Counted from the stretch's first letter, positions 34,122-43,092 are shown. The stretch is 64,000 nucleotides of DNA from Salinisphaera sp. G21_0 (GCF_017744115.1 NZ_JAGHQW010000007.1:90405-154404); one strand, 5' to 3'. Translations and numbers: made by a program. The notes: generated by a model from the letters alone, not told the origin.

Positions 34122-34895
34122 CTATAACAGCAGGCTGGAAAGTGCTTCCAGTCCCGCTTCTGTGAATCGAACGAATATTCCGGAAAACTGACTGCTGACC
34201 AGCATCAATATAACCAGCCCACCCAGCATGGTCAGCGGGAAGCCGAGGCTGAAAATATTGAACTGTGGTGCCGAGCGGTTCATTACGCCAAAGGTAAAGG
34301 AGACAATCAGCAGGGAGATAATAGCGGGCACCACCATCAACAGGGCGCTGGCAAACATCCATGACACCAGCCCTGGCAATTGCTCCAAAACAATCCGGGA
34401 GAGATCAAGCGGTGCCACTGGCAGTATGTTGAAGCTTTCAATGATGATGGTAATGGCCACAAGATGCCCGTCCATGGCCAGAAACATCAGGAAACTCAAG
34501 AGTTGAAACAGCTGACTGATGATCGGGATCTGAACACCGTTGATCGGATCAATCATCACCGACATGCCCAATCCCATCTGCATGGACACCAGCTCACCTG
34601 CTGAGGTAAAGATGGCAAAATAAATTTGCAGGATTAATCCCATGGCAAAGCCGATGGCCAATTGCTGCAGGGTAATAAGCAGAGCAGCTCCTGATATAGG
34701 CTCAACGGCAGGAACAGTGGGTAGTAATGGTGCTATCAGAAAGGAAATGGCCAATGCCATCAGCAGGCGTATTCTCGGAGCAACCACCTGACTGCTGACC
34801 ATGGGCATGGTCATCAACAGCGCGGCAACCCGAAACAGGGGCCACAGGTACTGGCCAATCCAGCCGGTCAGCTCGCTGAAGGTAAACCCGATCAT
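34122..34895 (-). CDS. fliR: FliR, flagellar export gate protein (set 2)
   Basis: Polytopic gate protein of 257 residues with the family stretch VSMQMGLGMSVMIDPINGVQ and about six membrane segments. Its ATG overlaps the fliQ stop as ATGA. It is the second FliR of the window; the two copies share the general pattern (SMQMGLG against GLQMALGF) but are diverged. Confidence 0.93.
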   Translation of the reverse strand: MIGFTFSELTGWIGQYLWPLFRVAALLMTMPMVSSQVVAPRIRLLMALAISFLIAPLLPTVPAVEPISGAALLITLQQLAIGFAMGLILQIYFAIFTSAGELVSMQMGLGMSVMIDPINGVQIPIISQLFQLLSFLMFLAMDGHLVAITIIIESFNILPVAPLDLSRIVLEQLPGLVSWMFASALLMVVPAIISLLIVSFTFGVMNRSAPQFNIFSLGFPLTMLGGLVILMLVSSQFSGIFVRFTEAGLEALSSLLL

Positions 34896-35164
34896 CAGGC
34901 CAGCAGCTCCGGGATCAGCTCATAGAGTCGGATAAACAGATCCATAAACTCCTGAATCAGCCAGTTGCCTGCCAGGCCAATGGTGATCAGGGTGGCCAGC
35001 AGTCTTGGCAGAAAGCTCAGTGTCTGTTCATTGATCTGGGTGGCGGCCTGAATAGTGCTGATCACCAGGCCCACCACCATGCCGGGGAGAATGATGACTG
35101 AGACCATCATGACGATCAGGGTCAGTGCATCTTTAAAAAGGTCTGCCACAACTTCCGGTGTCAT
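34895..35164 (-). CDS. fliQ: FliQ, flagellar export gate protein (set 2)
   Basis: From ATG at 35164, with AAGGAGAGCCC upstream, the protein has 89 residues and starts MTPEVVADLFKDALTL, the usual FliQ N-terminus, with the conserved QAATQINEQTLSFLPRLLAT. The frame is open to 35200 but that start lacks a binding site. It heads the minus-strand operon and is divergent from fliC; the 220 bases between them are AT-rich. No recognisable minus-strand flagellar promoter was found. Confidence 0.93.
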   Translation of the reverse strand: MTPEVVADLFKDALTLIVMMVSVIILPGMVVGLVISTIQAATQINEQTLSFLPRLLATLITIGLAGNWLIQEFMDLFIRLYELIPELLA

Positions 35165-35271
35165 GGGCTCTCCTTGTTCTGTTCCGGGTCGTTGGCCCAT
35201 TTATTTATATAAAGATATATAAAATCATTTTTTTAATCTAAAAACGACTGAAAAAAAATCATTAATTTGTT

Positions 35272-35298
35272 TAAGTGGATTCAGGTGGTCACCGAATA
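35272..35298 (+). promoter_or_regulatory. Sigma-28 (FliA) promoter candidate for fliC
   Basis: TAAG (35272-35275), 15 bases, ACCGAATA (35291-35298). The -35 is the same variant as at flgM; the -10 keeps the CCGA core and final A. It ends 86 bases before the flagellin ATG. Flagellin genes are standard FliA targets. Confidence 0.55.
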
Positions 35299-35384
35299 GG
35301 GGGGTTCAGCGTTTCTTAAAACTATAAAGAACAGAAATATCGCTGAAGTTTCATAGCGAATATCCATGGATGGAGAAATAAACA

Positions 35385-36266
35385 ATGGCAATGACCGTAA
35401 ATACCAATACTTTTTCAATGAATGCCCAGCGTCAGATGATGCGTACCGAGGCAGGACTACAGACTGCTATGCAACGCCTCTCGTCGGGTTTGCGCATTAA
35501 CAGTGCAAAAGATGATGCGGCTGGTCTGCAGATAGCCAACAAAATGCAGGTACAGATTAATGGTATGTCTGTTGCCATGAGAAATGCTAATGATGGTATT
35601 TCAATGGCACAAACTGCAGAAGGCGCAATGGAGGAAATGACTACCTCGCTTCAGCGTATGCGGGATCTTGCAATGCAAGCTTCCAGCGGGACACTGAGTG
35701 ATGGCGATAGAGCTGCTTTAAATGATGAATTTACTGCCTTAAGATCCGAAATTGATCGTATTGCTAACACTACCTCGTTTAATGGCAATACCTTATTAGA
35801 TGGCAGTGCAGGTGGTAACGCCACAATCACCGTAGATTATTCTGGTGGCGCAAACAATGTTGCAATTGATATTGCCGATTTCAATGTTGCTGCGTTTGGT
35901 GATGGTCTATCAATTAGTGATACTGCAGGGGCTGCAGCAGCAGTTACCGCCGTTGATTTAAGTGATGATCATATTGCTGCTGCAGGTGATGCAACCACTG
36001 CTATTGGCGAAATTGATAATGCATTAAGATTTGTCGATGCCCAGCGAGCTCAGCTTGGTGCTACTCAAAATAGGCTGACTTCTACGGTAAATAATCTGGC
36101 TAACGTCCGCGAAAACCTGACGGCTTCACGCAGCAGGGTGATGGATGCTGATTTTGCTAAAGAAACAGCCGACTTGAGTAGATCTCAAGTAATGCAGCAA
36201 GCCGGTACAGCAATTCTGGCTCAGGCCAATGCTATTCCTCAGAACGTACTATCTCTGCTTCGTTAA
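35385..36266 (+). CDS. fliC: Flagellin (lateral type)
   Basis: Filament subunit. The 293 residues have conserved D0/D1 ends (TVNTNTFSMNAQRQMMRTEA; LSSGLRINSAKDDAAGLQIA; and the C-terminal QQAGTAILAQANAIPQNVLS) around a short Gly/Ala-rich central domain (about 135-200) with no extended D2/D3. It lacks Cys. Short flagellins of about 280-300 residues are typical of lateral flagella. The gene is more AT-rich in third positions than its neighbours. GGAGAAATAAAC precedes the ATG. A strong terminator follows. It is the only flagellin gene in the window. Confidence 0.95.
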   Translation: MAMTVNTNTFSMNAQRQMMRTEAGLQTAMQRLSSGLRINSAKDDAAGLQIANKMQVQINGMSVAMRNANDGISMAQTAEGAMEEMTTSLQRMRDLAMQASSGTLSDGDRAALNDEFTALRSEIDRIANTTSFNGNTLLDGSAGGNATITVDYSGGANNVAIDIADFNVAAFGDGLSISDTAGAAAAVTAVDLSDDHIAAAGDATTAIGEIDNALRFVDAQRAQLGATQNRLTSTVNNLANVRENLTASRSRVMDADFAKETADLSRSQVMQQAGTAILAQANAIPQNVLSLLR

Positions 36267-36295
36267 GTTCTGTGAGCAGCGGTTTTGTTTATTTC

Positions 36296-36321
36296 AACGG
36301 GAGCTTTTGCTCCCGTTCTTT
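36296..36321 (+). terminator. Rho-independent terminator after fliC
   Basis: AACGGGAGC (36296-36304), TTTT loop, GCTCCCGTT (36309-36317), then CTTTA. It lies 30 bases after the flagellin stop and should separate an abundant fliC transcript from fliD. Confidence 0.85.
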
Positions 36322-36345
36322 ATGTTTCAAAAGCAACGCCGACAT
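36319..36345 (+). promoter_or_regulatory. Possible sigma-28 promoter for the fliD-motB operon
   Basis: TTTA (36319-36322), 15 bases, GCCGACAT (36338-36345): six of eight -10 positions with GCCGA intact, but a poor -35. It starts in the tail of the fliC terminator, 32 bases before the fliD ATG. Confidence 0.4.
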
Positions 36346-36376
36346 CAAATAGATAGTGGTTAATCAGAGGCTGATT

Positions 36377-37729
36377 ATGTTCAGTGTTTCAGGTATTTAT
36401 TCCGGGCTGGATATCACTTCCATGGTTACCGCCCTGGTCAATGCTGAGCGGGCTCCTACTGAATCCCGGCTGAACCGGAGTGAACAGGCCTACCAGGTTG
36501 AGCTCTCTGCAGTGGGGACCCTGAAATCATCCCTGGAGTCTTTTCAGAGCCAGATTCAATCGTTGAATTCCATAGAGGGCTTCAGTCCACGAGCGTTTAC
36601 GATCAGTGATGAAACCGTGATGGGAGCTTCGGTAACCAGTGCTGCTGCACAAGGCAGCTACACCTTTACCGTGGAGCAAATGGCCAGCCGTCATCAATTG
36701 GCTTCTCAGGCAATAGACGGCAATGCCAGCATAGGCATGGGCACCGCCAGCTTCACCGTCAATGGTGAAACCTTCTCGGTCACTCTTGCCGCAGGCAGTG
36801 ATACACTCACCGGGCTGCGGGACGCCATCAACAGCTCAGCAGATAACAACAGCATTCAGGCCGTCATTATTAACGACAGTGACCAGCAACGGTTAATGCT
36901 CACCAGCCGTGAAAGTGGTGCAGATTATGCCATCAGCAGTGATTTCAGCGGCCTGACCGGTGGCTCAGCAGCCCTTGGTTCGTTCACTGAGCTGCAGTCT
37001 GCTCAGGATGCCATGATTACATTTGGCAGTGGTGCTTCTGCCATCGCAGTGGCCTCGCCAGATAATACCCTGGAAAACCTGGTGGACGGAGTCACGATTG
37101 ATCTTAAAACGGCTTCCGCCTACCCGGTCACACTGGACGTCACTCTGGATAAAGAGGCCGTTAAAACGTCCATCCAGTCATTGGTTGATACCTGGAATAC
37201 CCTCAAAACCACTTTTGACCAGTTAACGGATTACAATGGTGTATCCGCCGGAGCCCTTAATGGGGATGCCCAGACCCGTTTGCTGGAGTCACAGCTTCGT
37301 CGGGAGCTGAGCCAGCTGTTTGGTGATGACGGGGATCCCTTTCGCACTCTGGGTGACATGGGCCTGAAAACCACCGGTACCGGTGAGCTTTCTATTGATA
37401 ACAGTCGTCTGGATGATGCTCTAAACGGTAACTTTGATGAACTGGCTTCAGCACTTGCTGGTGACAGTGGGTTAATGGCACGGCTGGAGGAGAGGCTGGC
37501 AGGTTTTCTGGGAACCGACGGCGCTCTGGCTGACAGGGAAAAACGTATTAATGAATCACTGAATGACATCAATGATGATCGGGCTGATCTTGAGCTGCGT
37601 CTGGAACGAACACAAAGCTACTACCAGCAGCAATTCCTCGCCATGGAAAACCTGCTGGCCTCATTAAGCGGTACCAGTCAGTGGCTGACCAACAATCTGA
37701 CATCCATCAACAACAGCAATAACCAGTAA
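36377..37729 (+). CDS. fliD: FliD, filament cap protein
   Basis: Cap of the filament, guiding flagellin assembly. From ATG 36377, with AGAGG upstream, it has 450 residues with the family N-terminus (VSGIYSGLDITSMVTALVNA), the central VTSAAAQGSYTFTVEQMAS stretch and a C-terminal coiled coil with ERTQSYYQQQFLAMENLLAS. A GTG at 36356 is in frame but lacks a binding site. It begins the block equivalent to lafBCDEFSTU. Confidence 0.93.
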   Translation: MFSVSGIYSGLDITSMVTALVNAERAPTESRLNRSEQAYQVELSAVGTLKSSLESFQSQIQSLNSIEGFSPRAFTISDETVMGASVTSAAAQGSYTFTVEQMASRHQLASQAIDGNASIGMGTASFTVNGETFSVTLAAGSDTLTGLRDAINSSADNNSIQAVIINDSDQQRLMLTSRESGADYAISSDFSGLTGGSAALGSFTELQSAQDAMITFGSGASAIAVASPDNTLENLVDGVTIDLKTASAYPVTLDVTLDKEAVKTSIQSLVDTWNTLKTTFDQLTDYNGVSAGALNGDAQTRLLESQLRRELSQLFGDDGDPFRTLGDMGLKTTGTGELSIDNSRLDDALNGNFDELASALAGDSGLMARLEERLAGFLGTDGALADREKRINESLNDINDDRADLELRLERTQSYYQQQFLAMENLLASLSGTSQWLTNNLTSINNSNNQ

Positions 37730-37742
37730 ATACGGAGCATTT

Positions 37743-38153
37743 ATGAAACGGGCAGGGATCAGCGCCTATCAACAGCAACAGCGGGCTTCGGTGGAAGTGG
37801 CAAAGCCCGAGCAGCTGGTAGCAACACTGTTTAATAAATTGATGGAGACACTGGCAAAAGCCCGTCATTACATGGAAGAAAAAGACCTGAGTAAGAAGGT
37901 TGACCGAATTAATTTATCCATGGATATCCTGCTGGTGCTCGAACAATCCCTGGATCATGAGAAAGGCGGTGAACTGGCGGATAATTTACAGGGACTTTAT
38001 CAGTACTGCATCAAACGACTGACCGAAGCCAATGCCAGTAATGATGTGACCATGATTGATGAAGTCTCCGGATTGATGGGGGAGATAAGGGAGGGGTGGC
38101 AGTCGGTTGTTAACGGTACTGTTGAAGACAGTGTGGTAGCCAGCGCAGGTTAA
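37743..38153 (+). CDS. fliS: FliS, flagellin export chaperone
   Basis: A 136-residue helical chaperone that binds the C-terminal end of flagellin before export. It has the family pattern: start with YQQQQRASVEVAKPEQLVAT, LFNKLMETLAKARHYMEEKD and LDHEKGGELADNLQGLYQYC. It lies 13 bases after fliD and just before the fliT-like gene. Confidence 0.93.
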   Translation: MKRAGISAYQQQQRASVEVAKPEQLVATLFNKLMETLAKARHYMEEKDLSKKVDRINLSMDILLVLEQSLDHEKGGELADNLQGLYQYCIKRLTEANASNDVTMIDEVSGLMGEIREGWQSVVNGTVEDSVVASAG

Positions 38154-38155
38154 AA

Positions 38156-38488
38156 ATGAAAGATCATAACCTCTCCGTTACTGATTATGTCGATAAGCTG
38201 AGATCCTTTGAACTGGACCTTGAAGCATCTCTTGAATCAAAAGACTGGGACCGGATGATGGCTGTTAATCAGGATTTGCAGGGATTTTTTCAACAGATGT
38301 CTGATGCCGGTGTAACCAATCAGCCCCCGGTTCAGGGAGCCCTCGCCAGAGTACAGGTATTGTGCAGCGCCCTGATGCAGGTATGTACCCGACACCGGGC
38401 TGATAGCCTGTCCGTGATTAAAAAAACTCGAAAGGATAGCTTGGCACTTTCCAGCTATCAGCGAGCCAGTCATTTCCGAAGGTTGTAA
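38156..38488 (+). CDS. fliT: FliT-like (LafD-like) chaperone
   Basis: A 110-residue helical protein between fliS and fliK, the place of fliT/lafD. FliT proteins are chaperones of FliD. Sequence similarity in this group is weak; the helical pattern (VDKLRSFELDLEASLESKDW) and the position support the name, and the specific partner is inferred. It overlaps fliK by one base (TAATG). Confidence 0.72.
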   Translation: MKDHNLSVTDYVDKLRSFELDLEASLESKDWDRMMAVNQDLQGFFQQMSDAGVTNQPPVQGALARVQVLCSALMQVCTRHRADSLSVIKKTRKDSLALSSYQRASHFRRL

Positions 38489-39783
38489 TGAAAGCAATCC
38501 AGCATTTGCCCGTTACGAACCTCCCGGTGCGAGCAATACCGCAGCAACAGGCTTCTTCTGGTGACCAACATCTTTTGTTTCATCGGATTTATCAACAAAT
38601 TGATGTTTATGGAAAAAACAATGGGTTGACAGACGTCCTGCCTGCCTTTCCAGAGCAGCTGATGTCCCGGAATGGGGAGCTTGAACAACCGTTAGAACCT
38701 TATGGGGGGCAGCCCGCCTTGTCAGTAGGTTCTTTCACTCCAGTGACAATGCATCTTGGCAAGGCATCCTATTCTGACTTTGCCTGGTCAGATATTGGTC
38801 GGACATTTTCGGCACAAATGAGTCTGCAAGGGCCTGATTCTGTTCGTGCAGACGCGGTAAGCCAATATCAGGTATCTCCAGAGGTCACAGAATTGGTGGA
38901 TGGTCGAAATGAACGACTCCGGGTTGTATCGGACATCAGCAGTCAAACGATTTTGCCTGGCAATAGCTCAAAGCAGCTGTCTCAAGCACGATTGAGAAGC
39001 TCTGGGAGTGAGTCATTATCCATTGATAGAACGCTCTTTACCGGTGATTCAAAAACGCTAAATGGTATCCATGGCCAAGGCGCAGCTCTGACGAATGATG
39101 CTTTCAGCCAAACTGAACAGCCGCAAGGTATTGTGGCTAAGGCAGCTGATCCCTTTTTGCCAGAAGTTCATCCTCTTATCGACCAGGAAAAGATTCGAGA
39201 GCAGTTACGATTCAATCTGATTCCGCCCTCAGAAGCTGAATCCATTCATGGGAATCAGGTTTCTCATGGGGGAAAACTGAATGTGCCTGCTTCGGTTGAA
39301 GCCAATGCCGGGACCATGCAACAGAAGGCCATTGCCAATTCTCACCGGGAAGTCATTTTTCCTCAGCCACTATCTCCTCAACGTCTGGGCACTGAACTAA
39401 TCCAGATGCTCAGAAAAGGCGAGACTGGACTGGAAATCCGGCTTGATCCACCAGAACTTGGACGTTTATCTCTGTCTGTCTCCCTTGATGCAGAATCCCT
39501 TGCCCTGCAGGTAACTGCTTCTTCAACCACTACCCGGGACCTGCTACTTAACCAGTCTGAACGACTGAGACAGGTTTTAGCCGAACACAATGTGGATTTA
39601 TCAGAATTATCAGTCGATGTTCATTCCGACCAGGGAGGGCAGGCCGGGAAGCATCAGGCGGCAAACATGGCCGCTTCAGAAACCCTGCTGCAAGCCGATT
39701 GGGGGAGAGACAATGTGGAGTATTTATCAGGTGCGCAGCTGTTTCGCTCCGGGGGAGGGCGACTGCTGGATCATTTTGTTTAA
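38488..39783 (+). CDS. fliK: FliK, hook-length control protein
   Basis: Exported ruler that stops hook growth and triggers the FlhB switch. The 431 residues have a long low-conservation N-terminal ruler part and a C-terminal FliK domain with the typical TGLEIRLDPPELGRLSLSVS and a following LLLNQSERLRQVLAEHNVDL helix. Which of the two FlhB proteins it acts on cannot be told from sequence. Position matches lafE. Confidence 0.9.
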   Translation: MKAIQHLPVTNLPVRAIPQQQASSGDQHLLFHRIYQQIDVYGKNNGLTDVLPAFPEQLMSRNGELEQPLEPYGGQPALSVGSFTPVTMHLGKASYSDFAWSDIGRTFSAQMSLQGPDSVRADAVSQYQVSPEVTELVDGRNERLRVVSDISSQTILPGNSSKQLSQARLRSSGSESLSIDRTLFTGDSKTLNGIHGQGAALTNDAFSQTEQPQGIVAKAADPFLPEVHPLIDQEKIREQLRFNLIPPSEAESIHGNQVSHGGKLNVPASVEANAGTMQQKAIANSHREVIFPQPLSPQRLGTELIQMLRKGETGLEIRLDPPELGRLSLSVSLDAESLALQVTASSTTTRDLLLNQSERLRQVLAEHNVDLSELSVDVHSDQGGQAGKHQAANMAASETLLQADWGRDNVEYLSGAQLFRSGGGRLLDHFV

Positions 39784-39827
39784 TTGCCCTTGTTGTTCAA
39801 GGGGCTTAATAGTGGCAGGGAAGCGTG

Positions 39828-40304
39828 ATGGCAGAAGGGGCGGACCAGACTGAAGCAGCAGTCGAAAAGAAATCAGGCAAGGGCCTTATTATCACTCTCG
39901 TGGTTATGGCCGTTTTGCTTATTGCTGTTGCCGGGGGAGCAGCCTGGATGTTCATGCAACAGAAGAGTGAGGATCCGGACAAGTTGGCGGTTCCTCATTT
40001 TATGAAAATGGAACCGTTCATTATCACGCTCAAGAGTGAAGCCCGTCCCCACTACCTGCAGATTAAATTGTCATTGATGAGCCGGGATCCTGAGGCATTG
40101 AAACGGTTAGAGACTTACCGGCCGATGGTTCGCAATGAAATTATCCGGTATTTGAATACGTTGAAATACGTCGATGTATTAAAGCCAGAAGCCCCCGATG
40201 CTATTCGCACAGAGTCCATCTCCCGGGTTAATGACCTTTTGGTGAAAGAGCAGGTTGAGGTCACCATGGATGATCTGATTATTACTGATCTGGTAATTCA
40301 ATAG
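39828..40304 (+). CDS. fliL: FliL, stator-associated membrane protein
   Basis: Single-pass inner-membrane protein that surrounds the stator units. From ATG 39828 it has 158 residues: one membrane helix (about 20-40, LIITLVVMAVLLIAVAGGAA) and a periplasmic SPFH-like domain with the family stretch RPHYLQIKLSLMSRDPEAL. It lies just before fliA, as lafF does before lafS. Confidence 0.92.
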   Translation: MAEGADQTEAAVEKKSGKGLIITLVVMAVLLIAVAGGAAWMFMQQKSEDPDKLAVPHFMKMEPFIITLKSEARPHYLQIKLSLMSRDPEALKRLETYRPMVRNEIIRYLNTLKYVDVLKPEAPDAIRTESISRVNDLLVKEQVEVTMDDLIITDLVIQ

Positions 40305-40316
40305 TGTTCTGACCCT

Positions 40317-41066
40317 ATGTCACTACAGCAACGCAAAGGGCTGAATGCCTACCAGAAACAGAGTGGAACAGTTTCCCGGGATGAACTCATCCGGGAGCAT
40401 CTCGGACTGGTGAAAAAAGTTGCGCTACATATTGCCGGTGCGCTGGGGGGCGATGTTCCAAAAGATGACCTTCTGCAGGCAGGGATGATGGGCCTGCTGG
40501 ATGCTGCGAGCCGTTTTGAGCCGGGGAAGAACATCCCGTTTGAGCAGTATGCCCGAATCCGGATCAGAGGAGCGGTGATCGATGAACTTCGACACTGGGA
40601 CTGGCGCAGCCGCACTGACCGTGAACATAGCCACAATATTCGGGATGCCATTCAGGCGTTGCAAAACCGGCTGGGACGTTCGCCTTCAGAGCAGGAAATC
40701 GCAGCAGAACTTGGCGTCAGTGTGGAGCGTTATCACCGGATGTTGCAGGGCGGCAGCTCTGGCACTTTGTTGAGCCTGGATGCGCTCACTAATGGCGAAG
40801 CCAGTGCCAGTGTCATCGAAGTCAGCGATGACGATTCCATACAGATCATTACGGAAGGTGATGAGTGTAATAAAGCACTGACAAAAGCCTTGAAAGCTTT
40901 GCCTGAGCGAGAACAGCAACTGATGAACCTGTATTACGTTCATGAGTTCAACATGAAAGAGATTGGCCAGATACTGGAGCTGACTGAAGCCAGAATTTCT
41001 CAACTCCATCAGCAGGCATTGTTGAGATTGCGCTCATTTATGGAAGAGTGGAGCAGGGAGCCCTGA
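40317..41066 (+). CDS. fliA: FliA, sigma-28 factor
   Basis: Flagellar sigma factor. The 249 residues show region 2 (LIREHLGLVKKVALHIAGAL; PFEQYARIRIRGAVIDELRH), region 3 (RSPSEQEIAAELGVSVERYH) and region 4 with its helix-turn-helix (EIGQILELTEARISQLHQQA). It would read the TAAA-N15-GCCGATAA promoters noted before flgB, flgM, fliE and fliC. Position matches lafS, directly before the stator genes. Confidence 0.95.
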   Translation: MSLQQRKGLNAYQKQSGTVSRDELIREHLGLVKKVALHIAGALGGDVPKDDLLQAGMMGLLDAASRFEPGKNIPFEQYARIRIRGAVIDELRHWDWRSRTDREHSHNIRDAIQALQNRLGRSPSEQEIAAELGVSVERYHRMLQGGSSGTLLSLDALTNGEASASVIEVSDDDSIQIITEGDECNKALTKALKALPEREQQLMNLYYVHEFNMKEIGQILELTEARISQLHQQALLRLRSFMEEWSREP

Positions 41067-41067
41067 T

Positions 41068-41922
41068 ATGAAAACTGTTGGTCTGCTGGCCATGCTGGGA
41101 AGTATTTTTGGCGGCTTTATGATTGCCGGCGGGAAGCTGATCTCGGTCTGGCAGCCAGCGGAAATCCTGATGATCGCTGGCGGTGCTTTTGGTGCGTTTC
41201 TGATCGCTAACCCTATGGTAATCGTGCGTGCTACCGGACGGCATATGGCCTATATGGCGAAAGGAACCGGCTTTAACCGGGCCTACTTTGATGAGCTTTT
41301 AATGTTGTTGCACACACTGTTTGAGATGGCCAGAAAGAAGGGGGGAAACAAGGTTCTTGAAGATCATATTGAATCACCGGATACCAGTGAAGTCTTTAAG
41401 AAGTTTCCTCTTATTCTGAAAACTCCACATATCTATGGGTTTATTGTGGAAAACCTCCGGCTGTCGTTAGTCGATGGTATCTCGGCTCATGAATACGAAC
41501 GGATTATTGAACAAGAGATAGGAACAAAAGAGCACGAGATGATGCGACCTGCTGTAGCGCTTCAAAATGTTTCTGATGCGCTACCGGGGTTCGGTATTCT
41601 GGCCGCGGTTCTGGGAATAGTCATTACCATGAGTGCCATCAATGGCCCTATGGATCAGATCGGTGCCAGTATTGCCGCTGCACTGACAGGAACCTTCCTC
41701 GGCGTCTTCTTTGCCTACGGTCTGGTTGGTCCGGCAGCCACGGCTATTGGTCATTCCATCAATAATGAGCTTCAGGCATTTGATTGCATTCGTGTCTCGT
41801 TAGCCAGTTATAAATCCGGATTTCCACCCATCGTATCGGTAGATGCGGGGCGCAAAATACTCTATGACGATTGTCGTCCAAGTTTTAGTGAGCTGGAAAA
41901 AATGTTTGAAGGTCAGGCTTAA
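41068..41922 (+). CDS. motA: MotA, proton-type stator subunit
   Basis: Stator subunit with four membrane helices and a cytosolic loop of about 90 residues that contacts FliG. The 284 residues match the proton-driven MotA/LafT group (GSIFGGFMIAGGKLISVWQP; FGILAAVLGIVITMSAINGP). Proton use is inferred from family resemblance, not measured. It starts one base after the fliA stop and precedes motB. Confidence 0.93.
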   Translation: MKTVGLLAMLGSIFGGFMIAGGKLISVWQPAEILMIAGGAFGAFLIANPMVIVRATGRHMAYMAKGTGFNRAYFDELLMLLHTLFEMARKKGGNKVLEDHIESPDTSEVFKKFPLILKTPHIYGFIVENLRLSLVDGISAHEYERIIEQEIGTKEHEMMRPAVALQNVSDALPGFGILAAVLGIVITMSAINGPMDQIGASIAAALTGTFLGVFFAYGLVGPAATAIGHSINNELQAFDCIRVSLASYKSGFPPIVSVDAGRKILYDDCRPSFSELEKMFEGQA

Positions 41923-41943
41923 TGGATATGGGAGCCTTTTGAC

Positions 41944-42852
41944 GTGAAAGCCAAACGTGGAGGAGGCGGGCATCACGGCGGGTCATGGAAGGTAGCCCTG
42001 GCCGACTTTGCTATCGCCATGATGGCTCTTTTCCTGTTGCTTTGGATCATGAATGCTACCGATGATGATACCAAGTCCGCTATTGCCGCTTACTTTGAAG
42101 ACCCTGGTGCTTTTCGCCATAAAAGCAGCCTGAACCCAATTGACTTCGGTGGGCAGGATTCACTGGTGAGAATCCCTAATCCTGGCCCCAGTATGCGAGG
42201 TCGGGAAGGACCTGAAATCATTGGCGATGGTAATGCCGAAACGTTGAATGAAAGCCCGGACTTCAAAGACCTTATGGATGAACTCCAGCGAATGATAGGG
42301 GGAGATGATTCGGCAGGAAAGTACGAAGACTTCATCTATCTCGAGCAGCTACAGGAAGGCTTGCGAATTGTTATTTTGGATAATGACCAACGCAATATGT
42401 TCGAAAGGGGAAGTTCCCGAATGAACCCTTTCTTTCAGGACTTGTTACTTGAGCTGGCGCCAATTATTAATAATATCGATAATCGCCTGATGATCAGTGG
42501 CCATACTGATAGTTCGGGTTTTCAACGCTCTGATTATGGTAACTGGGAGTTGTCTGCTGCCAGGGCGCAAGTGGCTCGTAAAACGTTACTGTTTGGTGGT
42601 CTATTTGAAGAAAAAGTTCTCATGGTGCTTGGCATGGCTGACCGTGTGCTCCGGGACCCAAAGCATCCTGAGTCCAGTGCCAACCGTAGAATTGAAATCA
42701 TGGTTCTTGCTGATTATATGGAACGACAGGTTGAACGTATGTTTGCGCCTATTGATGAAGAAGATCATGAGCATCATCCAACTCACAGCAATGAAATGCA
42801 TGATGCTTTTGAGCGGGCAGAACGAAATCAGTTTGATTATCCCGGGTTTTGA
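41944..42852 (+). CDS. motB: MotB, peptidoglycan-anchored stator subunit
   Basis: Stator subunit with a basic Gly-rich N-terminus, one membrane helix carrying the ion-binding Asp (D21 in VALADFAIAMMALFLLLWIM), a plug region and a C-terminal OmpA-type domain (LMISGHTDSSGFQR; SSANRRIEIMVLADY). The start is GTG at 41944. The 302 residues end in an acidic, His-rich tail (EEDHEHHPTHSNEMHD). It is the last flagellar gene; 6S RNA follows convergently. Confidence 0.93.
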   Translation: MKAKRGGGGHHGGSWKVALADFAIAMMALFLLLWIMNATDDDTKSAIAAYFEDPGAFRHKSSLNPIDFGGQDSLVRIPNPGPSMRGREGPEIIGDGNAETLNESPDFKDLMDELQRMIGGDDSAGKYEDFIYLEQLQEGLRIVILDNDQRNMFERGSSRMNPFFQDLLLELAPIINNIDNRLMISGHTDSSGFQRSDYGNWELSAARAQVARKTLLFGGLFEEKVLMVLGMADRVLRDPKHPESSANRRIEIMVLADYMERQVERMFAPIDEEDHEHHPTHSNEMHDAFERAERNQFDYPGF

Positions 42853-42901
42853 ATGTTTTAAATGGTGCGGATATTAAGGGGGCGGTTTGTATCGAGTGAT
42901 T

Positions 42902-43086
42902 GAAACCTCCCCACCCTGCCGCTGCCACGTTTGCCCGTGGCCGTAACGGTCACGGTGGGGGCTGCTGAGGTGAATCGGGCTTTCCGCTACAAGGCGGACC
43001 TGCACTCCAGCACCTGCCAGGAGCTCCCTGGGTAGTATTATCGGCTCGGGACGTATAATGACTGGCGAACAGGCCAGGGAGGTTTC
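42902..43086 (-). ncRNA. ssrS: 6S RNA
   Basis: The 185-base segment lies on the minus strand just downstream of zapA, the usual ssrS location. The RNA ends pair (GAAACCUCC at the 5' end, GGAGGUUUC at the 3' end) and the 5' arm holds GUUCGCCAGUCA and GAGCCGAUAAU, corresponding to the E. coli 6S bulge arm. Length equals the E. coli RNA. It mimics an open promoter and sequesters sigma-70 RNA polymerase. The fau gene (5-formyltetrahydrofolate cyclo-ligase) that often follows is absent; motB lies beyond in opposite orientation. Confidence 0.88.
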
Positions 43087-43092
43087 TGCGGC

